Positions 24,468 to 33,935 of a stretch of DNA of 37,738 nt are shown here, in pieces. The stretch's first letter is position 1. Each line of letters opens with the position of its first letter. Origin of the DNA: CAZSGN01 sp964606415 (GTDB lineage: Bacteria > Bacteroidota > Bacteroidia > Bacteroidales > JBBRXJ01); the NCBI GenBank assembly GCA_964606415.1, contig CAZSGN010000002.1, positions 1 to 37,738 on the forward strand, given 5' to 3'. The notes beneath the pieces are model-generated. The model saw only the letters and a list, made by a program, of their open reading frames with translations, was not told where the DNA came from and made no database searches. Made by a program: the position numbers and the translations under genes.

Positions 24468-27283
24468 AAAAAAATATTTAATGCCTGAGCAGTATAACTT
24501 TTCCCGTTATTTAAAATATCTTCCGGCTGACCCTGCGCCACGATATGTCCACCATACTTTCCCCCATCAGGCCCCATATCAATAATATGGTCAGCCATTT
24601 TAATGACCTCCATGTTATGCTCAATAACCACAACCGTATTTCCCTTATCAACCAATTTGGTCAAAACCCCAAGTAAAACACGGACATCTTCAAAATGAAG
24701 GCCAGTTGTTGGTTCATCCAAAATATACATTGTCTTACCAGTATCTTTTTTCGCAAGTTCGGATGCTAATTTAACACGCTGGGATTCTCCACCAGATAAA
24801 GTTGTAGAAGGCTGCCCCAATGTCACATAACCAAGTCCTACCTCCTGCATTGTTATCATTTTTTTATAAATTGACGGGATATTGGAAAAAAGCTCAACAG
24901 CCTGATTAATTGTCATATTAAGAACATCATTAATTGAATGACCTTTGTATTTAATATCCAGGGTTTCCTTGTTATATCGTCTGCCATTACAAGACTTACA
25001 AGTCACGTATACATCAGGCAGGAAATTCATTTCAATCGTTTGCACTCCAGCCCCTTTACAAGTCTCACATCGTCCACCCGACACGTTAAAAGAGAAGCGT
25101 CCGGGTTTATATCCCCTGATTTTCGCTTCAGGTACCTGAACAAATAATTTGCGTATATCACTAAAAACACCGGTATAAGTAGCGGGATTAGACCGTGGTG
25201 TTCTCCCGATAGGAGATTGGTCAACATCAATCACTTTATCGATCAAATCAAGACCTTCCACTTTTCTAAATGCAAGGGGTTCTTTTTTAGACCGGTATAT
25301 ATCCTGGCTCAATGCCGGATAAAGGGTTTCATTAATAAGTGTAGACTTGCCACTACCAGAGACACCTGTTACACAAATAAGTTTTCCAAGGGGAAAATCC
25401 ACATTAACGTTTTGAAGATTATTCCCAGAAGCTCCTTTTATCGTGAGCACCTTACCCTGTCCCTCTCTGCGTTTTCGCGGAACTTCAATCAACTTCCGTC
25501 TACTAAGATAATCCGCCGTCAAAGATCCGGCCCCTATAATATCTTCGGGAGTGCCAGCAGCAACAACCTGTCCGCCATTCTTCCCTGCTCCCGGCCCAAT
25601 ATCCAACACATAATCTGCACTAAGAATCATATCTTCATCATGTTCAACAACAATAACCGAATTACCAGCGTCCCGCAACTTTTTGAGAGAATCAATTAAT
25701 TTCTGATTATCTTTATGATGAAGGCCAATACTGGGTTCATCAAGAATATACAATACATTAACCAACCTGGATCCGATCTGAGTCGCCAGTCTTATCCGCT
25801 GGCTTTCCCCACCAGACAAACTAGCCGAAGGCCTGGAAAGGCTCAGATAACTTAATCCCACCTCCAGTAAAAACCCTATGCGGCTATTCAATTCTTTTAA
25901 AATATCCCTGGCGATCAATTTTTGTTTATTATTCAATCGTTCGGGCAAATCCTCCATCCATTCAGCCAATTCATCCATTTCCATATTGGCAAGTTCAGCA
26001 ATATTCCGGCCATCAATCAAAAAATGAAGCGCTTCTTTATTAAGACGATTACCATTGCATTCGGGACACCTGACCTGGCTAATATATTTCTCTACCTGCT
26101 CACCCAATGCGTCATTAATAAGATCTCCAAACTGATTATTAAGATAACTAATAACCCCGTCAAAACTCAAGAAATAATTAGAATTAGCCCCTAATGGTGT
26201 CTCTTCCAGGCGAAACATCTGATTTGATCCCTGGAAAATAATCTCCCTGGCTTTTTGAGGAATTTTTTGGAAAGGTGTATCCAGACTGGCTTTATGCTTT
26301 TTTAAGATCGCCTCCAGCTGCCAGAAGATGGTTATGTTTTTATATTTTCCAAGCGGTTCAATAGCCCCATTCCGAATACTCTTTGACTCGTCCGGCACTA
26401 ACTTCTGCTCATCAATCCGGCTAACAGTACCTAATCCATTACATTCGGGACAAGCTCCCCTGGGAGAATTGAAAGAAAAACTATGAGGCGCCGGCTCGCC
26501 ATAACTTAAACCAGTAGTCGGACACATAAGTGCCTTACTAAAATAACTTACCTCCTCCTTTTCTTTATCCATGATCATCAGGTAACCTTTGCCCAGCTTT
26601 AAAGCGGTTCGCACAGACTCTTTTAACCTCTTCTGCTCTTCCCCGCTTACCTTTAAGCGATCAACAACAATCTCGATATGATGATTCTTATAACGGTCTA
26701 CTTTCATGCCATACCTAAGTTCATTTAATACTCCATCTACACGAACATAGATATATCCTTTTTTTCTTATTTGTTCAAATAGTTCCCTGTAATGCCCTTT
26801 TCGTCCTTTAACGACAGGAGCAAGCACATAAACGGGCTTATTTTGAAATCGCTCATTAATCAGTCGAAGAATTTCATCTTCACTGTATTTAATCATTTTC
26901 TCCCCGGTTTTATAGGAAAAAGCTTCACCAGCCCGGGCAAAAAGCAACCTTAGAAAATCATAAATTTCGGTAATTGTCCCAACAGTAGAACGAGGGTTTT
27001 TGGTTGTTGTCTTTTGTTCAATAGCAATCACCGGGCTCAATCCGGTGATTTTGTCAACATCCGGACGTTCGATATGACCAATAAATTTTCTGGCATAAGC
27101 AGAGAGGGTTTCTATATATCTTCGTTGTCCTTCTGCATAAATAGTATCAAAAGCAAGGGATGACTTCCCGCTTCCGCTTAATCCAGTAATCACGATCAAT
27201 CTATTCCGGGGTAAATCAACATCAATATTTTTGATATTATGGACCCTGGCGCCCCATACACTTATCTTCTGATCTTCCTTCAC
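24461..27283 (-). CDS. uvrA: Excinuclease ABC subunit A
   Basis: Damage-recognition ATPase of nucleotide excision repair; forms UvrA2 and loads UvrB. 940 residues, normal length. Two ABC modules are visible: Walker A GLSGSGKSS at 34-42 and GVSGSGKST near 645, each with an LSGGESQR signature. The zinc modules CPECNGLG and CETCKG...CKSCNGRRY are present. The protein ends IFLT, where the final threonine codon and the TAA stop come from the terminus of an inserted repeat element, so the native C-terminal end may have been altered by a few residues. Transcribed alone. Confidence 0.98.
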   Translation of the reverse strand: MKEDQKISVWGARVHNIKNIDVDLPRNRLIVITGLSGSGKSSLAFDTIYAEGQRRYIETLSAYARKFIGHIERPDVDKITGLSPVIAIEQKTTTKNPRSTVGTITEIYDFLRLLFARAGEAFSYKTGEKMIKYSEDEILRLINERFQNKPVYVLAPVVKGRKGHYRELFEQIRKKGYIYVRVDGVLNELRYGMKVDRYKNHHIEIVVDRLKVSGEEQKRLKESVRTALKLGKGYLMIMDKEKEEVSYFSKALMCPTTGLSYGEPAPHSFSFNSPRGACPECNGLGTVSRIDEQKLVPDESKSIRNGAIEPLGKYKNITIFWQLEAILKKHKASLDTPFQKIPQKAREIIFQGSNQMFRLEETPLGANSNYFLSFDGVISYLNNQFGDLINDALGEQVEKYISQVRCPECNGNRLNKEALHFLIDGRNIAELANMEMDELAEWMEDLPERLNNKQKLIARDILKELNSRIGFLLEVGLSYLSLSRPSASLSGGESQRIRLATQIGSRLVNVLYILDEPSIGLHHKDNQKLIDSLKKLRDAGNSVIVVEHDEDMILSADYVLDIGPGAGKNGGQVVAAGTPEDIIGAGSLTADYLSRRKLIEVPRKRREGQGKVLTIKGASGNNLQNVNVDFPLGKLICVTGVSGSGKSTLINETLYPALSQDIYRSKKEPLAFRKVEGLDLIDKVIDVDQSPIGRTPRSNPATYTGVFSDIRKLFVQVPEAKIRGYKPGRFSFNVSGGRCETCKGAGVQTIEMNFLPDVYVTCKSCNGRRYNKETLDIKYKGHSINDVLNMTINQAVELFSNIPSIYKKMITMQEVGLGYVTLGQPSTTLSGGESQRVKLASELAKKDTGKTMYILDEPTTGLHFEDVRVLLGVLTKLVDKGNTVVVIEHNMEVIKMADHIIDMGPDGGKYGGHIVAQGQPEDILNNGKSYTAQALNIFLT

Positions 27284-27312
27284 AAATCAAATAATTATTA
27301 TTAAAAGAAATG

Positions 27313-27320
27313 CAAAATTA
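27313..27320 (-). promoter_or_regulatory. Bacteroidota -7 box (TAATTTTG) for uvrA
   Basis: On the minus strand TAATTTTGC fits TAnnTTTG and lies 30 bases before the uvrA start, giving a short leader. A -33 element is not clear. Confidence 0.38.
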
Positions 27321-27361
27321 ATGATAATCAACAAGAAAAAACACCAACAGCCAAAAAAGTA

Positions 27362-28285
27362 TCAATGAGCAGGGAGCTGAATTTTATATTGTTTCCCATT
27401 CATGACAGTCAACCGATCTGAACGAAGCCACGGATTTAATACTTTTAGCATTTTGTAGTTCGAATTATTTTCTTTGGCAAAAGAGGCAAGATCAGAGATA
27501 GTCGATTTCACAACAACTTCGCGGGTCTGAACAGGATAATAAAGATCCTTATCGCGTAAATGAAACCCATATTTTTGAGGATTTTCGATAATAAGTTTCA
27601 ATGCCAGCAAACGAAAGATGTAACGTTCTGTTTCAGCATTTAAATAAAGATCATAATAATTATCTACTTTTTGTTGATCAAGGCGCTGCTTAATTCTTCT
27701 CATACCAGCATTATATGCTGCAGCAGCAAGCGTCCAGGAACCAAATTCCTCATAAGCATCATGAAAATAATCGCAAGCTGCTTTGGTTGACTTTTGAATA
27801 TGATAACGCTCATCGACTTCACTATTGACAATTAAACCATAATCCACAGCCGTACTTTTCATAAACTGCCAAAATCCGCTTGCCCCGGCAGGTGATATAA
27901 CATGCATAAACCCACTCTCCACGAGTGGGAGGTACTTCATGTCTTCCGGGATATTATTAGCGTCAAGAATGGGCTCAATCAGTTCAAAATACCGGCTGGC
28001 TTTTTTAATAAACAGTAATGTCTGGGACTGCCAGTATGTATTAATCATCAATTCTCTGTCAAGCCTTTCCTTTACCTCGAAATCATTTACAGGCACAGGC
28101 TCACCAGCAAGACAAAGTGTATCCGGCAGAGAAAGTGCATATATACCATAATTCTGAGAAAAAGAATCCTGAAAAACTTTATCATTTTCTTGATTGGTTT
28201 CATAAAAAGCCAGAAAAATAACTGACAAAAACAGAAGCACACCAACAATAATAAACTGATTTTTAACAAAAGCCTTTTTGATCAT
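27362..28285 (-). CDS. Membrane-anchored lytic transglycosylase (MltD-like)
   Basis: Cleaves the MurNAc-GlcNAc bond of peptidoglycan in the periplasm. An N-terminal membrane segment (about 10-27) is followed by an SLT domain with the catalytic glutamate E123 in YLPLVESGF, then SPAGASGFWQFM, and the late AAAAYNAGMRRI. A short LysM-like end (VVKSTISDLASFAKENNSNY ... LNPWL) probably aids wall binding. 307 residues, shorter than E. coli MltD because it has only one such repeat. It follows uvrA upstream on the same strand with a 78-base gap but is likely independent. Confidence 0.9.
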   Translation of the reverse strand: MIKKAFVKNQFIIVGVLLFLSVIFLAFYETNQENDKVFQDSFSQNYGIYALSLPDTLCLAGEPVPVNDFEVKERLDRELMINTYWQSQTLLFIKKASRYFELIEPILDANNIPEDMKYLPLVESGFMHVISPAGASGFWQFMKSTAVDYGLIVNSEVDERYHIQKSTKAACDYFHDAYEEFGSWTLAAAAYNAGMRRIKQRLDQQKVDNYYDLYLNAETERYIFRLLALKLIIENPQKYGFHLRDKDLYYPVQTREVVVKSTISDLASFAKENNSNYKMLKVLNPWLRSDRLTVMNGKQYKIQLPAH

Positions 28286-28322
28286 ACCATCCGATTTTCA
28301 ACATTCCACAAAACATCATTTT

Positions 28323-29396
28323 TCACCAATTTAAAAAGAAACCAGAGAAACCAATAACAGCAGCAAAAAAAAGTTTCATCCCTTTTAACAAAAAGAAACT
28401 TTTTCTTGATTCAGCCAACAATGGCAAACCCCCATGGCCTTCTTGTACAATAGAATTAGCAATAAAAACACTCATTGGCAAAGAGCCCCCTACAAACAGA
28501 GTCAGAAACACCAAATGAGGCCCAGAAACAGGAATCAAGCCTATTAACAAGGCCACAATCAACACTTTAACCTGGTTCACTTTGATCCACTCATGCACAT
28601 CAATATACTCAAGAAGCAATTCAATAGCAAACAAAGCAACGATGATCCAAATAAAAATTTTAGGGAAATGTTTCTTAATAATATGCCCCCAAAGATGTTC
28701 ATGAAGAAAATGCTCGGGAACAAGCAATACAATAATAAAAGCAATAAATGATGAGACCATGAAAGTCAATTGAACCCATAACCCATGCATGTCGAGGCTT
28801 CCATGACCATGTCCATGTCCTGCATGAGCTCCTTCTTGATGCGCATGTCCGACATCACCAATAAGCATAAAGAAAATAAACAATGCCAAAAAAAATAAAA
28901 GAATTGCCCGTTCAAAAGTAATATTTTTCAGATGTTTCTTTACATTACTAAAAGAATAGTAACAGCATCCTTCATACTCATCATGCAACTTAAATTGAAA
29001 ATTCTCGGGATGGAAAGAACGCTTTACTCCGAATAAATGGATCAAAAAGCCGAAAACAATTCCCGCAACCATTAATATAGCTGAAACCTGAAGCGCTTTA
29101 AGCGGGTTAAGCCCCAGCAGTATAAAAGCTTCATCACCAAAGGTTGTCACCATCGCAGCAGACAGTGATGCAAAATTGATCAAATGATGTGTATAAAGAG
29201 AAACAACAGCATAAGACCCCATGCAACCAGGAATCAATCCCAGCAAAACACTAAAAAAAAGCTGGGCTGATTTTGAACGATTAAAGAAATTACTCCAGTT
29301 GCCCCGGGATAAAACATTAACATATTCGATAATTAACATCATCACCAGCACAAAACTGGTAATCATCAAAGCCTCTTTAATAATCGCTGCCACCAT
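28323..29396 (-). CDS. Putative heavy-metal/manganese transporter (PF11449-type, 10-TM)
   Basis: Integral membrane protein of 357 residues with about ten hydrophobic segments in two related halves: GLIPGCMGSYAVVSLYTH in the first and GLIPVSGPHLVFLTLFVGG in the second. A central hydrophilic loop has a histidine-rich stretch (HAGHGHGHG, near residue 200), as often seen in metal transporters. The family is annotated as putative manganese or heavy-metal exporter; substrate is inferred from family and histidines only. It lies between the transglycosylase and a small T9SS gene, all on minus. No metal-responsive leader was recognised. Confidence 0.8.
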   Translation of the reverse strand: MVAAIIKEALMITSFVLVMMLIIEYVNVLSRGNWSNFFNRSKSAQLFFSVLLGLIPGCMGSYAVVSLYTHHLINFASLSAAMVTTFGDEAFILLGLNPLKALQVSAILMVAGIVFGFLIHLFGVKRSFHPENFQFKLHDEYEGCCYYSFSNVKKHLKNITFERAILLFFLALFIFFMLIGDVGHAHQEGAHAGHGHGHGSLDMHGLWVQLTFMVSSFIAFIIVLLVPEHFLHEHLWGHIIKKHFPKIFIWIIVALFAIELLLEYIDVHEWIKVNQVKVLIVALLIGLIPVSGPHLVFLTLFVGGSLPMSVFIANSIVQEGHGGLPLLAESRKSFFLLKGMKLFFAAVIGFSGFFLNW

Positions 29397-29427
29397 CCAC
29401 CTGTTTATTATACAACACTAATAAAAA

Positions 29428-29841
29428 TCATTCCACAAGAATCACTTCTTTAGCAAAAAGCCCTTTTTTCGATATCAACTGAACCAAATAGAAACCACCA
29501 TCCAGTTCCTGCCTGTCAAATTCAAAAACATGGTCGCCAGACTGCATTTCTTTCGACTCAACCAAACTCCTAATCTCACGCCCCTGCACATCATATAGTT
29601 TAATCGTAACACGATCATTTTCATCTAAAGTGAAATTAACCGTTGACTCTTTTCTAAAAGGATTGGGATAAATTAATATAGACATATTGTCTCTCTTGAC
29701 TGTAACCATTAAAGTATCCTCAGTAATGCCTGTTAAATTTTTAACATTACTGTCCTGCTCAGCATGGCTATCATCTTTTGCATTCACAGTCATACAAAAG
29801 ACCAAGACAAACCATATTAAACTCAAGAGAAATGCCTTCAT
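29428..29841 (-). CDS. Small secreted protein consisting mainly of a T9SS sorting domain
   Basis: 137 residues: signal peptide (to about NA at residue 21), a ~30-residue polar spacer, then a type A T9SS sorting domain (ILIYPNPFRKESTVNFTL, LYDVQGREIRSL, GGFYLVQLISKKGLFAKEVI). Almost no cargo is left between signal and sorting domain. It could be a decayed remnant of a larger protein or a genuine small surface peptide; the frame and the domain are intact. It lies downstream of the siaC/siaB pair on the same strand, 174 bases after siaC. Confidence 0.82.
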   Translation of the reverse strand: MKAFLLSLIWFVLVFCMTVNAKDDSHAEQDSNVKNLTGITEDTLMVTVKRDNMSILIYPNPFRKESTVNFTLDENDRVTIKLYDVQGREIRSLVESKEMQSGDHVFEFDRQELDGGFYLVQLISKKGLFAKEVILVE

Positions 29842-30015
29842 CCTTCCTTATATTTAACTATTTGCATCAGAAAATTCCGGCTACCTTTCATGCTTTAAAA
29901 ATTTATTCTGTATTAAAGAATTATAAAAATACAATAAACCTTTCAAAAAGTCAATTAATCAAACAAAAACCTGCACATATTCACAAATTTATATTTTTAT
30001 GCAAAAAAATTTAAT

Positions 30016-30405
30016 TCACTCATTCATAGGAATCTTATTAATTTCCATATCAGTCTCTACACTGTAATCATGAATATCATCCAGCATATCATAATCTTCA
30101 GGATCATAATACCAATTAACCGTCACACCAGCTCCTTTGGTCTTATACTCGTATAAAATTTCAAGCATATAGAGCAACATTTTAGATGAACTGGTGTTGT
30201 AATAGATTAATTTAATATTCAATTCAAAATCACCCTTATCTTCAGCCACATATTGTTTCATCCATTCTAATACGGGCATGTAGAAAGCATTAGGCTCTTC
30301 CATAAAAGACTCACCCTCAATCACTCCCATCCCCATTTCAACACTAAGACGAACAACAGGCGAATAAGGTTCATCAACAATTCTATTTATTACAAGATTT
30401 TCCAT
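30016..30405 (-). CDS. SiaC-family regulatory phosphoprotein (DUF1987), second copy
   Basis: 129 residues, clear paralogue of the protein at 14553: GESFMEEPNAFYMPVLEW (31-48) and YYNTSSSKMLLYML align without gaps, and T71 would be the SiaB phosphorylation site by analogy with Pseudomonas SiaC. An AGGGGGA word sits 8-14 bases before the ATG, a rare Shine-Dalgarno-like site in this window. It follows the SiaB kinase gene with a 176-base gap, so it is the likely kinase substrate. No diguanylate cyclase (SiaD) is visible, so the output must differ or lie elsewhere. Confidence 0.88.
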   Translation of the reverse strand: MENLVINRIVDEPYSPVVRLSVEMGMGVIEGESFMEEPNAFYMPVLEWMKQYVAEDKGDFELNIKLIYYNTSSSKMLLYMLEILYEYKTKGAGVTVNWYYDPEDYDMLDDIHDYSVETDMEINKIPMNE

Positions 30406-30581
30406 TGGCCTAGTCCCCCTGTACTATGAAAAAGAAACATAATAAACATTTCATTCTCCCTATTATTTATTAAACGAACGAGCTCATTTTAAGATAATCA
30501 TCAACTATATCCGGATATATACACAAAAAAAGCTTTGAGGTTATGGTCTATATCAATGCTAAATGAATTCATATAAACCTT

Positions 30582-31115
30582 CTATTTATCATTGTCAATG
30601 CCTATTTTCAGAAAAAACCAGGCACTCTGACCATCACTCATATCAAAAAAATCATATTCCAGTTTACCATCAGCGATTAATGCTGCTTGTATCAACCCTA
30701 CATTGGCACCTGTTTTTTCCTTAATAACCCTTTTCCGGTTATTTCTTTTAAAATCTCTCAATTCCTCACGCTCCAATTGATTAATTTTCATGCAACGATC
30801 GTTCAGGAATTGCTGATTTTTTTTCTCAATAAGATTTCCTGAAACAATATAGTAACTATCATTTTTCTTTTCCAAAGCAAGCATACCAACACCAGCATCT
30901 TTATCCAAACGCTTAATACGCTGCCCGGAATAATGATAAATATTGTGAGAAATCTCAATGAATACACTAATGATTCTTTTTCTAAGTGCAGCCTTCAAAG
31001 AGCAAGCATTAATAAACTCTATAAAAAGAGTTATAACCTGATTATCTACAATCCCCTTGTAAGACCAGACTAAGTCCTGACCCAAAACCTTATGATATCT
31101 ATAATTATCAATCAC
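30582..31115 (-). CDS. SiaB-family protein kinase (DUF6272)
   Basis: 177 residues with a GHKL-like pattern: an N-box-like EISHNIYHYS (E54, N58) and a late glycine-rich GANVGLIQAALIADGKLEYDF. In Pseudomonas, SiaB phosphorylates SiaC. It is directly upstream of a siaC gene, which supports the same pairing. Between the two genes (30406-30581) I see no gene. The opposing phosphatase is probably the TPR-SpoIIE protein at 9612, or another SpoIIE protein outside the window. Confidence 0.85.
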   Translation of the reverse strand: MIDNYRYHKVLGQDLVWSYKGIVDNQVITLFIEFINACSLKAALRKRIISVFIEISHNIYHYSGQRIKRLDKDAGVGMLALEKKNDSYYIVSGNLIEKKNQQFLNDRCMKINQLEREELRDFKRNNRKRVIKEKTGANVGLIQAALIADGKLEYDFFDMSDGQSAWFFLKIGIDNDK

Positions 31116-31193
31116 CGTCAGCTTTACTCGATTAAAAAAAATTCCTTTGTAAATTTAAGCATTTAATAATAAAAAGATTAGGAATAAAATAAA

Positions 31194-31250
31194 AACCAAA
31201 TTGAGCAATTACCCCCTTCGTTCATAAGCTATAGGTTCTGTTCAATCAAG
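31194..31250 (+). repeat. MITE/REP-like element, copy D (decayed)
   Basis: Only the left end is recognisable: AACCAAATTGAGCAATT, then unrelated sequence, then CTGTTCAATCAAG resembling the second hairpin arm. It lies in the 351-base divergent spacer (31116-31466) between siaB and the GH3-family gene; the rest of that spacer is AT-rich with no gene I can support. Confidence 0.5.
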
Positions 31251-31466
31251 GAACCGTCTTCCTGGATTGGATCAACTCATCAATCTCATCAATTAAAAGC
31301 CTGGTCAAACAATCATGGATGACATTTATTTGTTTCCATAACTTTTCTGAATTATTATCTTAAAATCTTTCAAACATTTAACAATTTGACCCTATAATAC
31401 ATAAAATAAGCCTTATTCAATGAAAAAATGTTATTATATTTGATACTCATTTTTCAAGTAAAACCT

Positions 31467-32978
31467 ATGCCATTAATCAATTCTATACTTAGCTGGCTTA
31501 ATTACAAAAGGTTATACCAGATGGACCTCTTTAAAAAACATCCATGCGATGCCCAGCAGGAGGTGCTTTTTAAATTATTACATGCAGCCAGGAATACCGA
31601 ATGGGGGAAGAAATATGATTTTTCATCTATTAAAGATATCGATACTTTCCAAAAGCGCTTGCCTATCCAGGATTACGAAAGTATTAAGCCAGAAATAGAA
31701 CGTCTTATGAGGGGCGAAGAAGACATCATTTGGCCGGGTAACATTAAATGGTTTGCAAAAAGCTCGGGTACTACTTCTGATAAAAGTAAATTTATTCCCG
31801 TCAGTAAAGAGACAATGGAAGAAAATCACTTTCGTGGCGGACGGGATATATTTGCCCTATACATGGCTAATTTCCCGGACAGTCCAATATTTAAAGGGAA
31901 AGGCCTCACCTTAGGAGGCAGTCATCAAATCAACAGATTAAATAATCAATCATTTTACGGAGACCTCTCGGCAATCCTGATTGAAAACGTACCTTTCTGG
32001 ACACACTTTGTCAGAACACCCAGCCAGAAGATAGCCTTAATGGACGAATGGGAACAGAAACTAGAAGAAATTACCCGTACCACAATCAAAGAGAACGTCA
32101 CCAATTTAATGGGTGTTCCTTCATGGAACCTTGTTTTAATTAAGCACATCCTTGATTACACTGGAAAAAACAATCTACTTGAAGTTTGGCCTAATCTGGA
32201 ATTATTCATTCATGGTGGTGTTAAATTTGATCCGTATCGTAAGCAATTCGAAAAGCTGATCCCCTCAGATAAAATGAATTATTTTGAAACTTATAATGCC
32301 TCCGAGGGTTTCTTTGCCATACAAGATGAAGCAGGCAGGGATGACATGCTCCTATTGCTTGATGCAGGCATTTTCTTTGAATTTATTCCTGCGCATCAGG
32401 TGGACACCCCTTCCCCTTTAGTTTATTCGATCAGAGATGTAAAAACAGAAGAAAATTATGCCATGCTCATCTCTACAAATTCAGGACTTTGGCGTTATCA
32501 AATAGGAGATACGGTCACTTTCACCTCTACCTACCCTCATCGCATCAGGATATCAGGAAGAACAAAACATTTCATCAATGCCTTTGGGGAAGAGATCATT
32601 ATTGACAATGCTGAAAAAGCACTAAATGAAGCGTGCAATGCAACAGGTGCAAGCGTAAATGAATATACTGTAGCTCCAGTATTTATGACTGATTGTAGGA
32701 AAGGCTCACACGAATGGTTAATCGAATTTAATAATGCACCATCAAATCATGAGAAATTTTTAGATCAGCTCGATAAGAATCTCCAGAATATTAATTCTGA
32801 TTATGAAGCCAAAAGATATAAAAACATCACCCTTGAAAAGCCCCAATTAAAAATAGCCCCCTCAGGTACTTTTTTCAAATGGCTTGAGCAAAAAGGCAAA
32901 TTAGGAGGGCAGAACAAAGTACCCCGGCTTTATAATAACCGGAAATACATTGATGAATTAATTGGCTTAATCCAATGA
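31467..32978 (+). CDS. GH3-family acyl-adenylating protein
   Basis: 503 residues of the GH3 auxin-responsive promoter family, related to plant acyl-acid amido synthetases (adenylation then conjugation to an amino acid). The ATP-binding word FAKSSGTTSDKSKFIPVS is near 99-113, with FETYNASEGFFAIQDE and YQIGDTVTF further on, all as in the family. The ATG at 31467 (MPLINSILSW) is chosen over an upstream start at 31428 that adds only a hydrophobic leader. GH3 proteins are widespread in Bacteroidota, where their substrate is unknown. Divergent from siaB; no partner gene is obvious. Confidence 0.92.
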   Translation: MPLINSILSWLNYKRLYQMDLFKKHPCDAQQEVLFKLLHAARNTEWGKKYDFSSIKDIDTFQKRLPIQDYESIKPEIERLMRGEEDIIWPGNIKWFAKSSGTTSDKSKFIPVSKETMEENHFRGGRDIFALYMANFPDSPIFKGKGLTLGGSHQINRLNNQSFYGDLSAILIENVPFWTHFVRTPSQKIALMDEWEQKLEEITRTTIKENVTNLMGVPSWNLVLIKHILDYTGKNNLLEVWPNLELFIHGGVKFDPYRKQFEKLIPSDKMNYFETYNASEGFFAIQDEAGRDDMLLLLDAGIFFEFIPAHQVDTPSPLVYSIRDVKTEENYAMLISTNSGLWRYQIGDTVTFTSTYPHRIRISGRTKHFINAFGEEIIIDNAEKALNEACNATGASVNEYTVAPVFMTDCRKGSHEWLIEFNNAPSNHEKFLDQLDKNLQNINSDYEAKRYKNITLEKPQLKIAPSGTFFKWLEQKGKLGGQNKVPRLYNNRKYIDELIGLIQ

Positions 32979-33117
32979 ACCTAAAAGATATTTTATTATT
33001 TTTAGGCTAAAATAATCTATGATTTTCTTTTTATTAACACAGGTCAACCAGATTATTAAAGTGCATTTTTTATTCATGCACGCCAGTAATATACAGACCA
33101 TTCAACTTTAAAGCCAG

Positions 33118-33927
33118 ATGACCATACTTGAATTATCCATTCTCACATTTTTTCAATCTTTCGAGCTCCCGGCAGACTCCCTGCAATTCGAAAAGGTTAA
33201 GGAATTCCCACTTTCTTTTAATTACCAGCAATCACTAACAGATCCCTTAGGGAATGCCTATTTTATCCAGGATGAAATATTAATCAAACACATGCCCGGT
33301 AAAAACAAAAAAATCTCTTTCAGTAATTCAGAATTTGGAACAATCAGTTTACTGGACGTATCTGATCCAATGAAATTACTTCTCTATTACAAGGACTATA
33401 ATATGATCCTGTTTTTAGACAATAACCTGTCAGAACTGCTAAGTCCTATATCTCTTGATGATCTTGGACACGAAAACGTCCGGCTTGCCTGCTCATCCAG
33501 GGAAGGAAGTTTTTGGATATACGATGAGCAAAGCGGACAACTTTTCTCATATAATGAAAACTTACATCTAACCAATAAAAGCATTTCAATCCATTCAATC
33601 ACTGAAGGAGAAATAGAGCCCAATCTTTTATTAGAAAGAGGAGAAAAAGTTTATCTGAACATACCTGATTTCGGCATTTTAGTATTCAATCACCTTGGCG
33701 GGTATTTACATACGATCCCCCTTATCAACTTGGAAACATTTCAGATTGACAACCAGAAAGTGGTCTACTACAATGAACACACGGTTTTCGAATACAGCCC
33801 CTTTACACAAGAAACAACTTCATTTGACATCCCGGACACAACAAATGTTACTCATTCAACAATACATAAAGATCAATTATACATCTTTCATAAAGATCAT
33901 TACCAGATCTACCAAATAAAAAAATAA
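33118..33927 (+). CDS. Protein of unknown function, beta-propeller-like
   Basis: 269 residues. I do not recognise the family. The N-terminus is mildly hydrophobic (ILELSILTFFQS) and may be a weak export signal. The body has repeated short strands with blade-like spacing (SFWIYDEQSGQLFSYNENL, LNIPDFGILVFNHLGGYL, HTVFEYSPFTQ), as in six-bladed propeller or NHL-like sensors. The stop is eight bases before the deoxynucleoside kinase start, so the two are probably one transcription unit. Nothing indicates a link in function. Confidence 0.7.
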   Translation: MTILELSILTFFQSFELPADSLQFEKVKEFPLSFNYQQSLTDPLGNAYFIQDEILIKHMPGKNKKISFSNSEFGTISLLDVSDPMKLLLYYKDYNMILFLDNNLSELLSPISLDDLGHENVRLACSSREGSFWIYDEQSGQLFSYNENLHLTNKSISIHSITEGEIEPNLLLERGEKVYLNIPDFGILVFNHLGGYLHTIPLINLETFQIDNQKVVYYNEHTVFEYSPFTQETTSFDIPDTTNVTHSTIHKDQLYIFHKDHYQIYQIKK

Positions 33928-33935
33928 ACAATCAC

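Noticed and set aside
19232..32978. MiaA, LOG and GH3 as a plant-hormone (cytokinin/auxin) set
   Set aside because: All three are plant-hormone relatives, but each is common alone in Bacteroidota, they are far apart and in separate units, and no interaction with plants is indicated.
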